Assembly (NCBI GenBank): GCA_900540985.1
Contig: UQIC01000013.1
Coordinates: 1-50,824, forward strand
Source of the DNA: an uncultured Collinsella sp.
GTDB taxonomy: Bacteria > Actinomycetota > Coriobacteriia > Coriobacteriales > Coriobacteriaceae
DNA: 50,824 nt
Direction: 5' to 3'
Shown here: positions 23,457 through 31,504 of the stretch, piece by piece
Layout of the letters: each line of letters starts with the position of its first letter
Numbering within the stretch: position 1 is the stretch's first letter
Notes under the pieces: model-generated
What the model was told of the DNA's origin: nothing
The model's input: only the letters and a program-made list of their open reading frames with translations
Databases searched by the model: none
Position numbers and translations under genes: made by a program

Positions 23457-25127
23457 ATGCCTGGTGTTACCCCTGCAGAAGTTCTGTCCAACTTTGGTAT
23501 TACGCTGGTCGAAGATCCCGCCGAGAATCAGCCCCGCCTGCTGGTCGATCTGCCCGCCGCGGAGCTCGTCGAGCACGCTATCCGCCGCGAAGAAGGCCGC
23601 ATGGCATCCAACGGCGCGCTGGTGATCGAGACGGGGGAGCGCACTGGTCGTTCTCCCAACGATCGCTTTATCGTTGACACCCCCGACGTGCACGACAAGA
23701 TTGCCTGGGGCGCCGTCAACCGCCCGCTTTCGATCGAGAGCTACGAGACCATCAAGGCCGGTATCGTCGACTTTCTCAACGAGCGCGATGTATTCGTCAC
23801 GCGCGGCATGGCGGGCGCCGACCGCAACCACACGCGTCGCCTGCTCGTCGCCTGCGAGCGCGCCAGCCAGGCGCTCTTTATTAAGCAAATGCTCGCTCGT
23901 CCGCTTGCCCGCGAAATCGCGCGCACTGGCGAGCCGGACTTTTGCGTGCTCGCGGCGCCCGGTTACCAGTGCGATCCCGCCATTAAGGGCCTCAACTCCA
24001 GCGCTGCCGTGGTCATCAACTTCCAGGAGCGCGTGATTCTGGTTGCCGGCACCGGTTACTCCGGCGAGATCAAAAAGTCCATCTTCAGCGTTATGAATTA
24101 CCTGCTGCCCGTCGAGGACGACGTGCTGCCCATGCATTGCTCGGCCAGCATGGATCCCGTCACGCATGAGACGGCGGTGTTCTTTGGCCTGTCGGGCACC
24201 GGCAAGACCACGCTTTCGGCCAACCCCACGCGCCTGCTGATCGGCGACGACGAGCACGGCTGGTCCGACATGGGCATCTTCAACATCGAGGGCGGCTGCT
24301 ACGCCAAGTGCGAGGGCCTGGATGCGTTCCACGAGCCCGAGATCTTCAACGCTGTTCGCTTTGGCGCCATCTGCGAAAACGTAGTGCTCGATGAGAACCG
24401 AAAGCCCAACTATGATGACGTCTCGATCACGCACAACACGCGCGTGGCCTATCCCGTCGAGCACATCCCCAACGCGTGGACCAAGGGCATGGGCACCACC
24501 CCGAGCGTCGTGCTGTTTTTGACCTGCGATGCCTTTGGCGTGCTGCCGCCCATCTCGCGCCTGACGGCCGACGCCGCCATGTATCACTTTGTGACGGGCT
24601 TCACCGCCAAGATTCCTGGCACCGAGGTCGGCGTCACCGAGCCCACGCCCACGTTCTCCTCGCTGTTTGGCGAGCCGTTTATGCCGCTCGATCCCATGGT
24701 CTATGCCAAGATGCTCGGCGAGCGTATCGCCGACGGTCGCACCCGCGTCTATCTGGTCAACACTGGCTGGATCGGCGGCGGCTACGGCGTGGGCCATCGC
24801 ATCGAGCTTGCCTACACGCGTGCCCTGGTGGCCCGCGCTCTCGACGGCACCATCGAGGACAGCGAGTTCGTGCACGACGATATCTTTAACGTCGACATTC
24901 CCACCACGTGCCATGGCGTGCCCGACGGCATCCTGGTGCCGCGCCAGTACTGGCAGAGCACCGCGCGCTACGACGAGGCAGCGCACAACCTGGCGGTGAT
25001 GTTTGAGGAGAACTTCGAGAAGAAGTACTCGCACCTGCCCGAGTCCGTTAAGGCCGCCGGCCCGCACGCTCAGGTGCCCGCCGACGCTCGTCATCGCGGC
25101 CGCGGGCTGCTGGGACTCCGCCACTAG
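23457..25127 (+). CDS. pckA: Phosphoenolpyruvate carboxykinase (ATP)
   Basis: A 556-residue cytoplasmic enzyme interconverting oxaloacetate plus ATP and PEP plus CO2 plus ADP. In anaerobes it often runs towards oxaloacetate to save ATP. Diagnostic segments are GRSPNDRFIVD, the Mn/oxaloacetate-site Lys/His region, the P-loop FFGLSGTGKTTLSA, GDDEHGWSDMGIFNIEGGCY and NTGWIGGGYGVG. The ATG at 23457 is chosen for its AAAGGAGG ribosome binding site, which removes 38 residues of non-family sequence from the longest frame. It is slightly longer than the usual 530-540 residues, mainly at the C-terminus. A palindromic operator precedes it and a family-A hairpin follows 16 nt after the stop. Confidence 0.96.
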   Translation: MPGVTPAEVLSNFGITLVEDPAENQPRLLVDLPAAELVEHAIRREEGRMASNGALVIETGERTGRSPNDRFIVDTPDVHDKIAWGAVNRPLSIESYETIKAGIVDFLNERDVFVTRGMAGADRNHTRRLLVACERASQALFIKQMLARPLAREIARTGEPDFCVLAAPGYQCDPAIKGLNSSAAVVINFQERVILVAGTGYSGEIKKSIFSVMNYLLPVEDDVLPMHCSASMDPVTHETAVFFGLSGTGKTTLSANPTRLLIGDDEHGWSDMGIFNIEGGCYAKCEGLDAFHEPEIFNAVRFGAICENVVLDENRKPNYDDVSITHNTRVAYPVEHIPNAWTKGMGTTPSVVLFLTCDAFGVLPPISRLTADAAMYHFVTGFTAKIPGTEVGVTEPTPTFSSLFGEPFMPLDPMVYAKMLGERIADGRTRVYLVNTGWIGGGYGVGHRIELAYTRALVARALDGTIEDSEFVHDDIFNVDIPTTCHGVPDGILVPRQYWQSTARYDEAAHNLAVMFEENFEKKYSHLPESVKAAGPHAQVPADARHRGRGLLGLRH

Positions 25128-25142
25128 CGTCGCCTCAGACCC

Positions 25143-25183
25143 AAAACCACCACAAAGGGGACAGGCACCTTTGTGGTGGTTTT
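25143..25183. repeat. Family-A hairpin, copy 2 (core inverted)
   Basis: Arms AAAACCACCACAAAGG / CCTTTGTGGTGGTTTT are as in the other copies, but the core reads GGGGACAGGCACC, the reverse complement of the core elsewhere. It follows the pckA stop by 16 nt and ends in a T-run, so it can terminate pckA. Confidence 0.9.
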
Positions 25184-25210
25184 GCTCGTGCGGATGACTC
25201 GGGTTACAAT
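25182..25210 (+). promoter_or_regulatory. Promoter for the B3/B4-domain gene leader
   Basis: TTGCTC (25182-25187), a 17-nt spacer and TACAAT (25205-25210) form a good sigma-70-type promoter starting right after the pckA terminator. The predicted start is near 25217. Confidence 0.6.
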
Positions 25211-25216
25211 ACGCCT

Positions 25217-25351
25217 GACATATCGTCCCCTTCTCCGGATGGGGACAGCGCAAGCGCTCTTGTGACGGCACCGTAGGACTTTGAAGGTGGCCGTTGTAAG
25301 GGCGCTTTTTGTTTAGGCGTTCGCGTGGGGCGAATCTTGAAGGGAGCATGT
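25217..25351 (+). promoter_or_regulatory. Structured leader with attenuator-like terminator
   Basis: The predicted 135-nt leader contains the hairpin GTCCCC/GGGGAC (25225-25230, 25241-25246). AGCGCAAGCGCT follows, then a terminator pairing AGCGCTCTTGTGACGGC (25252-25268) with GCCGTTGTAAGGGCGCT (25290-25306), followed by TTTTTGTTT. The AGCGC just upstream could pair instead with part of the terminator stem, the usual logic of an attenuator. No known riboswitch consensus was recognised. Confidence 0.5.
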
Positions 25352-26071
25352 ATGAAGAACTTTATTGCCGAGGATTCATTCTGGGAGCTGTTTCCGCAGG
25401 CGGCGATCGGTGTTGTGGCTGTGGAGGGTATGAAGCCCGCGGCTCAGATCCCTCAAGAGGACGTGGACGCGGTCGCGGCTCTGCTCGACCGTGCCAATAT
25501 CGATGCGGAGCGTCATCTGACCAGCGACACTATCAGCGAGAACGCACCGGTCAAGGCATGGCGCGAGGCCTATCGTCTGTTCAAGACCAAAAAGGGTGCG
25601 CGCTGTTCAATCGAGAACCTGCTCAAGCGCGTGCTCAAGGGCAAGCCGGTGGGCCACATTACGCCCGCGGTGGATATCTATAACACGGTGTCGCTGTCCT
25701 ACGCGCTGCCCGTTGGCGGCGAGGATCTGCATGCGATTGAGGGAGATCTTCGCTTGAAGGTGACCGACGGTGGCGATGCGTTCCTGCCGCTTGGCGAGGA
25801 AGCAGATGACCCGACGCTGCCCGGCGAGCTTGCCTACATTGACGATGCAGGTGCCGTGTGCCGCTGCTGGAACTGGCGCGACGGCGTTCGAACGGCCCTG
25901 TCCGACGATTCGGCCGACGCGTTCCTGGCGATTGAATGTGTTGAGCCCGAGCGCATGGGGGACTGTCAGGCCGCCATCGACCGTCTTGCCGATTTGCTCG
26001 AGCGCTATCTGGGAGCGACGGTTGTCGTTAAGACGCTTGTGACCCGCGACAATCCCTGCGTGGAGTTGTAG
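25352..26071 (+). CDS. B3/B4 tRNA-binding-domain protein (PheT-like editing domain, stand-alone)
   Basis: A 239-residue protein matching the free-standing B3/B4 domain family, related to the editing region of the phenylalanyl-tRNA synthetase beta chain. Typical parts are NAPVKAWREAYRLFKTKKG, SIENLLKRVLKGK and HITPAVDIYNTVSLSYALPVGGEDL, then CRCWNWRDGVRT. It may bind or edit a mischarged aminoacyl-tRNA or an amino-acid adduct; this is not established. The ATG at 25352 follows AGGGAG. Its structured leader suggests regulated expression. Confidence 0.86.
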   Translation: MKNFIAEDSFWELFPQAAIGVVAVEGMKPAAQIPQEDVDAVAALLDRANIDAERHLTSDTISENAPVKAWREAYRLFKTKKGARCSIENLLKRVLKGKPVGHITPAVDIYNTVSLSYALPVGGEDLHAIEGDLRLKVTDGGDAFLPLGEEADDPTLPGELAYIDDAGAVCRCWNWRDGVRTALSDDSADAFLAIECVEPERMGDCQAAIDRLADLLERYLGATVVVKTLVTRDNPCVEL

Positions 26072-26097
26072 CGACGCCTAGAACCTATTGATGCCCC

Positions 26098-26137
26098 AAA
26101 CCACCACAAAGGTGTCTGTCCCCTTTGTGGTGGTTTT
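26098..26137. repeat. Family-A hairpin, copy 3
   Basis: Same arms as the other copies, with core GGTGTCTGTCCCC. It lies 27 nt after the B3/B4 gene stop and ends in five T residues, so it is a likely terminator. Confidence 0.9.
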
Positions 26138-26241
26138 TATGTTGATGAGTTAACAAATAGAGCGTGCGGGGCTTGCGGTCGCTGGGTACGGCTAAGATGT
26201 TTACCCGTTAGCATTATGCAAGCGAAAGGCGGTCGTCTCCC

Positions 26242-26691
26242 ATGCAACAGAGCGACGAGACACGTTTCGAGGACTTTGTCGGACTGATCAGCGGACTCTA
26301 CAAAGAGATCCAGCGCATTAAGACATCTGAGGGCGCAAGGCTGGGCCTTAAGGGCTCCGACATCATGTGCCTGTACTATCTTGAGCGCAGCAAGGACGGT
26401 CTGACTGGTGCCGACCTCGCCCGCATGGCTGGTGTGACCCGCGCTGCCGTCTCGCGCACGCTGGCGCATCTGGAGGAGGGCGGCTATGTCGAGGTTGACG
26501 ATTCGGCTGATGCCGCCGTTAAGTATCGCGCCCCGGTTCGCCTGACCACGTTGGGCGGCGAGAGCATGAACGAGGCCGATCGCATTATTAGCGAGGTGCT
26601 CGACACCACCGGCAAGGCCATGGGCGTGGAGCAGCGCGAGCAGATGTATGCGTCGCTGCGTACGATTCTCAACACCTTGCGCGAGCTGTAG
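26242..26691 (+). CDS. MarR-family transcriptional regulator
   Basis: A 149-residue winged-helix regulator. The DNA-binding part is LTGADLARMAGVTRAAVSRT with the wing EEGGYVEVDDSADAAVKYRAPVRL, flanked by dimerisation helices at both ends. AAAGG precedes the ATG. The DegV gene follows 119 nt later in the same direction and may be co-regulated. The ligand and targets are unknown. Confidence 0.88.
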   Translation: MQQSDETRFEDFVGLISGLYKEIQRIKTSEGARLGLKGSDIMCLYYLERSKDGLTGADLARMAGVTRAAVSRTLAHLEEGGYVEVDDSADAAVKYRAPVRLTTLGGESMNEADRIISEVLDTTGKAMGVEQREQMYASLRTILNTLREL

Positions 26692-26810
26692 GGCCGCCTG
26701 GGCATTTGCTTCCCATTAACAACTGCATCGTCCCGTTTAAGCGCGTATACCGTGCTGGGACTTTGCTGTCAAAATTCCCTGCGCGAGACCTGCGCAAGAA
26801 AGGATTCGCT

Positions 26811-27665
26811 ATGTCCGTCCGCATTATTACCGATTCCGCAAGCGATATGTCGCCGGCGGAGCACCCGGCACTGGCTGTTTTGCCGCTGTCCGTCACCTTT
26901 GGCACCGATGTGTACATGGATGGCGTCGACATCGATCATCAGCGCTTTTACGAGATGCTCGTGGAGCGCGATGAGCTGCCCAAGACCGGTCAGGTCAACC
27001 CGTACGCGTTTTCGCAGGCTATCGCCGAGGTTCGTGAAACCGGCGATGAGGCTGTGATTATTACCGTGGGTGCTAAGCTTTCGGGCACCAATCAGAGTGC
27101 CCGTACCGCACTTGCCGAGGCACCGGGCGGCGATGTGTACGTGGTTGATAGCAACAACGTCACCTTGGGTGAACGCATCCTGGTTGAGTATGCGCTGCGC
27201 TTGGTGGACGAGGGCCGTAGCGCGGCCCAGATCGCGGCGGCGGTCGAGGCCGTGCGCGACCGTGTGGTGGTTATCGGCCTGCTCGAGACGCTGGAGTACC
27301 TGGTGCGCGGCGGTCGCCTATCTGCTGCTGCCGGCGCCGTGGGCACGCTGCTCAACGTAAAGCCCGTGGTAGCTGTCGAGGACGGTCTGATCGTGCAGCT
27401 GGGAAAGGCGCGCGGTTCCAAGAACGGCCGCAACCTGCTGAACCAAAAGGTCGAAAAGGCGGGCGGTATCGACTTTTCCATGCCGCTTGCGCTCGGCTAT
27501 ACGGGTCTTTCGGATGCGGTGCTCAAGAAGTATATCGAGGACAGCGCGGCACTGTGGGCTGGCCACACCGAGGGCGAGCTGCCCGTCCACACCATCGGTG
27601 CCACCATCGGCACCCACGTAGGTCCCGGCGCCGTAGCCGTAGCCTTCTTCCAGCCCGCCAACTAA
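26811..27665 (+). CDS. DegV family fatty-acid-binding protein
   Basis: A 284-residue cytoplasmic protein of the DegV/FakB family, which holds a fatty acid for phosphorylation by the FakA kinase. Landmarks are RIITDSASDMSP, KTGQVNPYAF (family usually TSQPS), GAKLSGTNQSA, LGERILVEYALRLVDEG, LEYLVRGGRLSAAAGAVG and the end GTHVGPGAVAVAF. The ATG at 26811 follows AAGAAAGGA. No FakA gene is in the window. Confidence 0.92.
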   Translation: MSVRIITDSASDMSPAEHPALAVLPLSVTFGTDVYMDGVDIDHQRFYEMLVERDELPKTGQVNPYAFSQAIAEVRETGDEAVIITVGAKLSGTNQSARTALAEAPGGDVYVVDSNNVTLGERILVEYALRLVDEGRSAAQIAAAVEAVRDRVVVIGLLETLEYLVRGGRLSAAAGAVGTLLNVKPVVAVEDGLIVQLGKARGSKNGRNLLNQKVEKAGGIDFSMPLALGYTGLSDAVLKKYIEDSAALWAGHTEGELPVHTIGATIGTHVGPGAVAVAFFQPAN

Positions 27666-27678
27666 CCGACCTGCCAAC

Positions 27679-27768
27679 AAATGATCCCTTGGGGACGGAG
27701 GAAAACGGATCATCGACCGCACGGAGGCCGCGAATGATCCGTTTTCCTCCGTCCCCAAGGGATCATTT
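27679..27768. repeat. Family-B head-to-head hairpin doublet with 35-bp perfect arms
   Basis: The arms 27679-27713 and 27734-27768 are perfect inverted copies. Each arm is a unit beginning AAATGAT, containing TGGGGACGGAGG and ending GGATCAT. It starts 14 nt after the degV stop and ends 35 nt before the next start. Related elements are at 21271 and 32454. Confidence 0.92.
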
Positions 27769-27802
27769 CTTTATGCTGTTAATGCGGAGAGGGGAGCGAG
27801 CG

Positions 27803-28123
27803 ATGGCGTCTGAGGGCTTTTTTGAGCGGGTGTACGAGGTGGTCGAGCAGATCCCCGAGGGGATGGTCGCCACGTATGGTCAGGTGGCGCTGCTCGCCGG
27901 TCGTCCGCGAAGTGCGCGGTACGTGGGGTATGCCCTGCATAGCAATCCGCGCCCCGGCGAGATTCCCTGTCACCGCGTGGTGTTTGCTGACGGCCGTATC
28001 TGTGAGGGTTTTGTTTTTGGCGGTCCCGATGCTCAACGTGAGCTTTTGCTAGGGGAGGGTGTGGCGTTTAAGGACGACATGCACGTCGACTTGGCCGCCT
28101 GTCGCTGGCCAGCAGGGCTCTAG
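27803..28123 (+). CDS. MGMT/Ogt-like alkyltransferase (DNA-binding domain only)
   Basis: A 106-residue protein corresponding to the C-terminal DNA-binding domain of O6-alkylguanine-DNA alkyltransferases. It shows VATYGQVALLAG, ARYVGYALHSNP and the active-site motif IPCHRVV with Cys retained. Alkyltransferase-like (ATL) proteins of the same size usually have Trp at this place, so this short form may still accept alkyl groups. The ATG at 27803 follows GAGAGGGGAG. The N-terminal domain of full-length Ogt is absent. A family-A hairpin follows 16 nt after the stop. Confidence 0.87.
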   Translation: MASEGFFERVYEVVEQIPEGMVATYGQVALLAGRPRSARYVGYALHSNPRPGEIPCHRVVFADGRICEGFVFGGPDAQRELLLGEGVAFKDDMHVDLAACRWPAGL

Positions 28124-28139
28124 CGGCTCTGCCGTGGCC

Positions 28140-28176
28140 AAAACCACCACAAAGGTGCCTGTCCCCTTTGTGGTGG
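28140..28176. repeat. Family-A hairpin, copy 4
   Basis: Standard arms with core GGTGCCTGTCCCC, but the right arm lacks the final TTTT, so termination would be weaker here. It lies 16 nt after the alkyltransferase stop. Confidence 0.9.
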
Positions 28177-28205
28177 AACGCTGGCGCTGCGACGTTTCCC
28201 CAGAT

Positions 28206-28245
28206 AAAACCTGCCAAAACAAACCTGTCCCTTTTTGGTAGGTTT
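28206..28245. repeat. Family-A-like variant hairpin
   Basis: Arms AAACCTGCCAAAA / TTTTTGGTAGGTTT enclose CAAACCTGTCCC. The stem differs from family A but the plan (poly-A/poly-T ends and a TGTCCC core) is the same. Confidence 0.75.
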
Positions 28246-28321
28246 ACCGGGGCTAACTTATGGAGAAGCTATGGTGGCGCATATTGACGCCAGAAAGTAA
28301 ACCACGGTGAACTATATTAAA

Positions 28322-28462
28322 TTCAGCAACGGAGCAGGCAATAGGCGATGAAAAAGCCTGCCCTGTTGAGCTTGATTCGCATCCCTCCCCTCTGTGCGAT
28401 TCAACGGTGTACTTCGGGAACGGGCCCGCTGGCAACTGACTGCCGGCGGGCCCGTTCCTGTT
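28322..28462 (+). ncRNA. Candidate small RNA with three hairpins
   Basis: In the 445-bp gap between convergent genes three stems follow one another: GCAGGC/GCCTGC (about 28334-28361), TTGATTCGCA/TGCGATTCAA (about 28372-28404) and a very strong GGAACGGGCCCGC stem (28417-28458) followed by TGTTTA. AT-rich DNA with TATATT (28313-28318) lies just upstream, though no good -35 box is spaced correctly. No protein frame is convincing. Confidence 0.45.
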
Positions 28463-28568
28463 TATCGGGGGAGTGCGGTGGGCGGAGCCGAACCGGTCGG
28501 GCACCAAAAAAGGCGGACGCTGTAGCGCCCGCCCTATAGCAATCGAAAGCTCAAGCCAGCAGATCGGT

Positions 28569-29618
28569 CTAGTACACCATGCCCATGGCGTCCCGAACCT
28601 CGGCCAAGGTCTGCTCGGCGATCTCGTTGGCGCGACGGTTGCCCTCGTGCAGCACGTCTTTCACATAGTCCAGATCGTTCTCGTAGCGCTGGCGACGCTC
28701 GCGGATCGGCGCGAAGTACTCGTTGACGGCCTCGGTCACGTACTTCTTGAGCTGGCCGGAGCCGCCCATGCCAATCTCCTCAGCAATCTCGACCTCGGAA
28801 CGGCCGGTGCAGATCGCGGCCGTCGAAAGCAGGCCGGAAACGCCGGGGCGGTTCTCGGGATCGAACGTGATCATGCGCTCAGAGTCGGTCTGGCTCTTCT
28901 TGATGCGCTTGGCCGTCTCCTCGGCGGTCATCGAGATGTTGATGGCGTTGCCGTAGCTCTTGCTCATCTTGCGACCGTCCAGGCCGGGCAGCAGCGGAGT
29001 CTCGGACAGCAGCGCGTCGACCTCGGGGAACACCTTGCCGTAGCGGTTGTTAAAGCGGCGGGCGATGGTGCGGGTGAGCTCAATATGCGGCAGCTGGTCG
29101 CGGCCGACGGGAACCACATTGCCCTTGCAGAACAGGATGTCGCAGGCCTGATGCACCGGATAGGTGAGCAGAAGACCGGTGAGCTCGTGGCCCGAGGACT
29201 CCATCTCGGCCTTGACGGTGGGGTTGCGCGCCAGCTCGGCCTCGGAAACCAGCGACAGGAACGGCAGCATGAGCTGGTTGGCGGCGGGCACGGCGGAGTG
29301 CGCGTAGATCATGGTCTTGTCGGGGTCGATGCCGCAGGCAAGGTAGTCCATGACCATGTTGTACACGTTGTCCTGGATGTGCTCGGTGGTGTCGCGGTCG
29401 GTGATGACCTGGTAGTCGGCGATGAGCACGTTGGTCTTGGCGCCCATGTTCTGCAGCTCAACGCGGCCCTTGAGGGTGCCAAAGTAGTGGCCCAGGTGCA
29501 GACGACCGGTGGGGCGGTCGCCGGTAAGCATGGTGAACTTCTCGGGCGTCTTGGCCAGGCCCTCGCGAATGGCGTTGCTCTTTTGCAGCGCGACTTCGTA
29601 GCTGTTCTCGTTTGGCAT
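28569..29618 (-). CDS. trpS: Tryptophanyl-tRNA synthetase
   Basis: A 349-residue class I aminoacyl-tRNA synthetase that charges tRNA-Trp. It carries the HIGH-type motif in GDRPTGRLHLGHYFG and KMSKS in GRKMSKSYGNAINI. Length and layout are those of bacterial TrpRS. The ATG at 29618 follows TTAGGAG; a longer frame to 29762 has no family similarity. It is a single gene; no T-box was recognised in the 160-nt upstream stretch. Confidence 0.96.
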   Translation of the reverse strand: MPNENSYEVALQKSNAIREGLAKTPEKFTMLTGDRPTGRLHLGHYFGTLKGRVELQNMGAKTNVLIADYQVITDRDTTEHIQDNVYNMVMDYLACGIDPDKTMIYAHSAVPAANQLMLPFLSLVSEAELARNPTVKAEMESSGHELTGLLLTYPVHQACDILFCKGNVVPVGRDQLPHIELTRTIARRFNNRYGKVFPEVDALLSETPLLPGLDGRKMSKSYGNAINISMTAEETAKRIKKSQTDSERMITFDPENRPGVSGLLSTAAICTGRSEVEIAEEIGMGGSGQLKKYVTEAVNEYFAPIRERRQRYENDLDYVKDVLHEGNRRANEIAEQTLAEVRDAMGMVY

Positions 29619-29777
29619 GATTGCTCCTAACGTATGTTCATGGGTCAAGATGATAACGCGTTTATTGAAGGGGCGGGGCGTAAGTAGGCGAGGGGCGGGA
29701 GAGGGGCAGCTTGCGCGCTGGGTGCGGACCGGCCGCGCTTGGCCGGCGGCGCCTGAGCGCATCCTCGGCAGCTTATC

Positions 29778-30977
29778 CTAGAGCTTGTGGTGGCGCTCTT
29801 CCTTACGATCCTCGGCTGCCTGCTCCTCCTGCTTAAAAGCAGGGTCGTCGGGGGTTACCAACTCGTCTTCGTGCGTGCGCTTGTTGTAATGGTGGCGCAG
29901 CACGGGCTCAAACAGGTGCAGGTGCTTGGCGAAGGCCGCCGAGCCGATGGCGAGCACGGTAAAGATGAGCACGCGTATGGGGACCTCGACCTGATTGATG
30001 GCGGCGGCGCCGGCCGAAAGCATAATGCACCAGGCATAGATGAGCAGTACGGCCTGCTTTTGGTTGTAGCCCTCTTGAATGAGGCGGTGGTGGATGTGGC
30101 CCTTGTCGGCCTGTCCAATGCTAATGTGGGCGCGCTTGCGGCGAACGATGGCACTAAACGTATCGATGATGGGCACGCCGGCCACGATGAGCGGGATGAT
30201 GAGCGAGGTGAGCGCGGCGGTGCGGCTCACGTTGAGCAGCGAGATGGAACCCAGCGCAAAGCCCAGAAGCAGCGACCCCGAGTCGCCCAAGAAGATGCTC
30301 GCGGGGTTGAAGTTATAGCGCAAGAAGGCGAGGCACGAGCCAAAGAGCGCGATGGAGAGCGCGGCGGCGTCGATGCGGCCCGAGAGCACGGCGACCGAAA
30401 ACATGGTGAACGACGCGATGCCGCAGATGCCCGTGGCCAGGCCGTCGAGGCCGTCGATAAGGTTGATGATGTTGGTGAACGCCACCAGGTAGATCACGGT
30501 GATGGGGTAGGCGAGCCAGCCGAGCATGATCTCGCCGGGGGCAAACGGGTTGACGATGACGCCGATGCGCAGGCCGCCCACGCAGGCGATGAGCGCGGCG
30601 AGGACCTGACCGGCGAGCTTTTGCTTGGGCTTGAGCTGGTAGATGTCGTCGATCGCGCCGGTCGCAAAGATGACGGTAAAAGAAAGCGCCAGTATGGGGT
30701 AGCTGATGTGCAAGAGGGGATGAGGCACCAAAACGGGCGGCCAGCCCAGGTACCAGGTGCCTAGGACCTGCACGATGCATGCGACGACGAGGCCCAAAAA
30801 GACCGCCGTGCCGCCCATGCGCGGGATGGGTTTAGTGTTGATGCGGCGCTTGGAAGGATAGTCGACGGCGTCGAGCTTGATTGCCAGGCGCTTGACCAGG
30901 GGCACCGTAAGGAAGGTCGTGATAAAAGCCACGACCGCCACGCATAGGTACGGTATGAAGCTCGTGGAGGAAGCCAT
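29778..30977 (-). CDS. Undecaprenyl-phosphate GlcNAc-1-phosphate transferase (TagO/WecA family)
   Basis: A 399-residue membrane enzyme that starts wall polymer synthesis by moving GlcNAc-1-P from UDP-GlcNAc to the lipid carrier. Family marks are PSKRRINTKPIPRMGG, the Asp pair in ATGAIDDIY, NIINLIDGLDGLATG, the catalytic FLGDSGSLLLGF and the cytoplasmic HIHHRL loop, with about 10-11 helices. The C-terminal 40 residues are charged. The start is uncertain: ATG 30977 has only a weak GGCGG ribosome binding site, and GTG 31025 has none. It probably builds teichoic acid or a wall polysaccharide. Confidence 0.9.
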   Translation of the reverse strand: MASSTSFIPYLCVAVVAFITTFLTVPLVKRLAIKLDAVDYPSKRRINTKPIPRMGGTAVFLGLVVACIVQVLGTWYLGWPPVLVPHPLLHISYPILALSFTVIFATGAIDDIYQLKPKQKLAGQVLAALIACVGGLRIGVIVNPFAPGEIMLGWLAYPITVIYLVAFTNIINLIDGLDGLATGICGIASFTMFSVAVLSGRIDAAALSIALFGSCLAFLRYNFNPASIFLGDSGSLLLGFALGSISLLNVSRTAALTSLIIPLIVAGVPIIDTFSAIVRRKRAHISIGQADKGHIHHRLIQEGYNQKQAVLLIYAWCIMLSAGAAAINQVEVPIRVLIFTVLAIGSAAFAKHLHLFEPVLRHHYNKRTHEDELVTPDDPAFKQEEQAAEDRKEERHHKL

Positions 30978-31219
30978 GAATCGATAAACCGCCAAGCGTC
31001 GAAGGAAAAGGTCAAAGGATGCCACGCCGCAAAGGGTATAGCTGACCCATGATACTCGACCAAGGAGGGTGTGAGGAATTGCACGGGGCGATAATCACGC
31101 GCTTACCAGATATTCGAGTGATAGTGGGGCTCTGCCTGGTGCCTTTTGGGGATCTTGGCGGGATTTGCAATGGCGATTTTCGGCAAAAGAAAACCACCCC
31201 CCACGTTACGAAAATGAAC

Positions 31220-31400
31220 CCACCTAAAACAGGTGGGTGCCCTCATCGACTGTTCCAGCGTCCTTAACAACGAAGGATACCTGTACTAGGTACGACTGTG
31301 TGGGCTCCCTAAATAAACGCGACGGTTCACCCAGTTGCTCCGCGGGGGGCGGAATAACTACATCATAAAGCGGCACTTTATCGATTCCAGTCTTGACATT
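31220..31400 (-). ncRNA. Candidate structured RNA, possibly 6S-like
   Basis: The 479-bp gap before the radical SAM gene holds no protein gene. On the minus strand a TATGAT box (31363-31368) is followed by about 140 nt rich in pairing, including TCCTT/AAGGA (about 31262-31279). It ends with GGGCACCCACCT-GTTTT-AGGTGGGTTC (hairpin about 31218-31238). A terminal CCCACCT/AGGTGGG hairpin is reminiscent of some 6S RNAs as I recall, but the full 6S fold was not confirmed. It could also be the leader of the TagO/WecA-like gene. Confidence 0.35.
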
Positions 31401-31504
31401 ACAAAAATCGTGTCGGACGATTACGGCGCCTTGGGCTCGAGCTGTCTGTGCGGTTGGCCCCCTTGCGTTTGAGCTGCTGAATCGTTGTTTTGGAGCATGT
31501 TTTT

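Noticed and set aside
23295..25349. 684-codon minus-strand frame opposite pckA
   Set aside because: GC-rich third-position shadow; the plus strand encodes an unmistakable PEP carboxykinase.
25217..25351. T-box riboswitch
   Set aside because: No AGGGTGGNACCGCG core or specifier-loop structure is visible.
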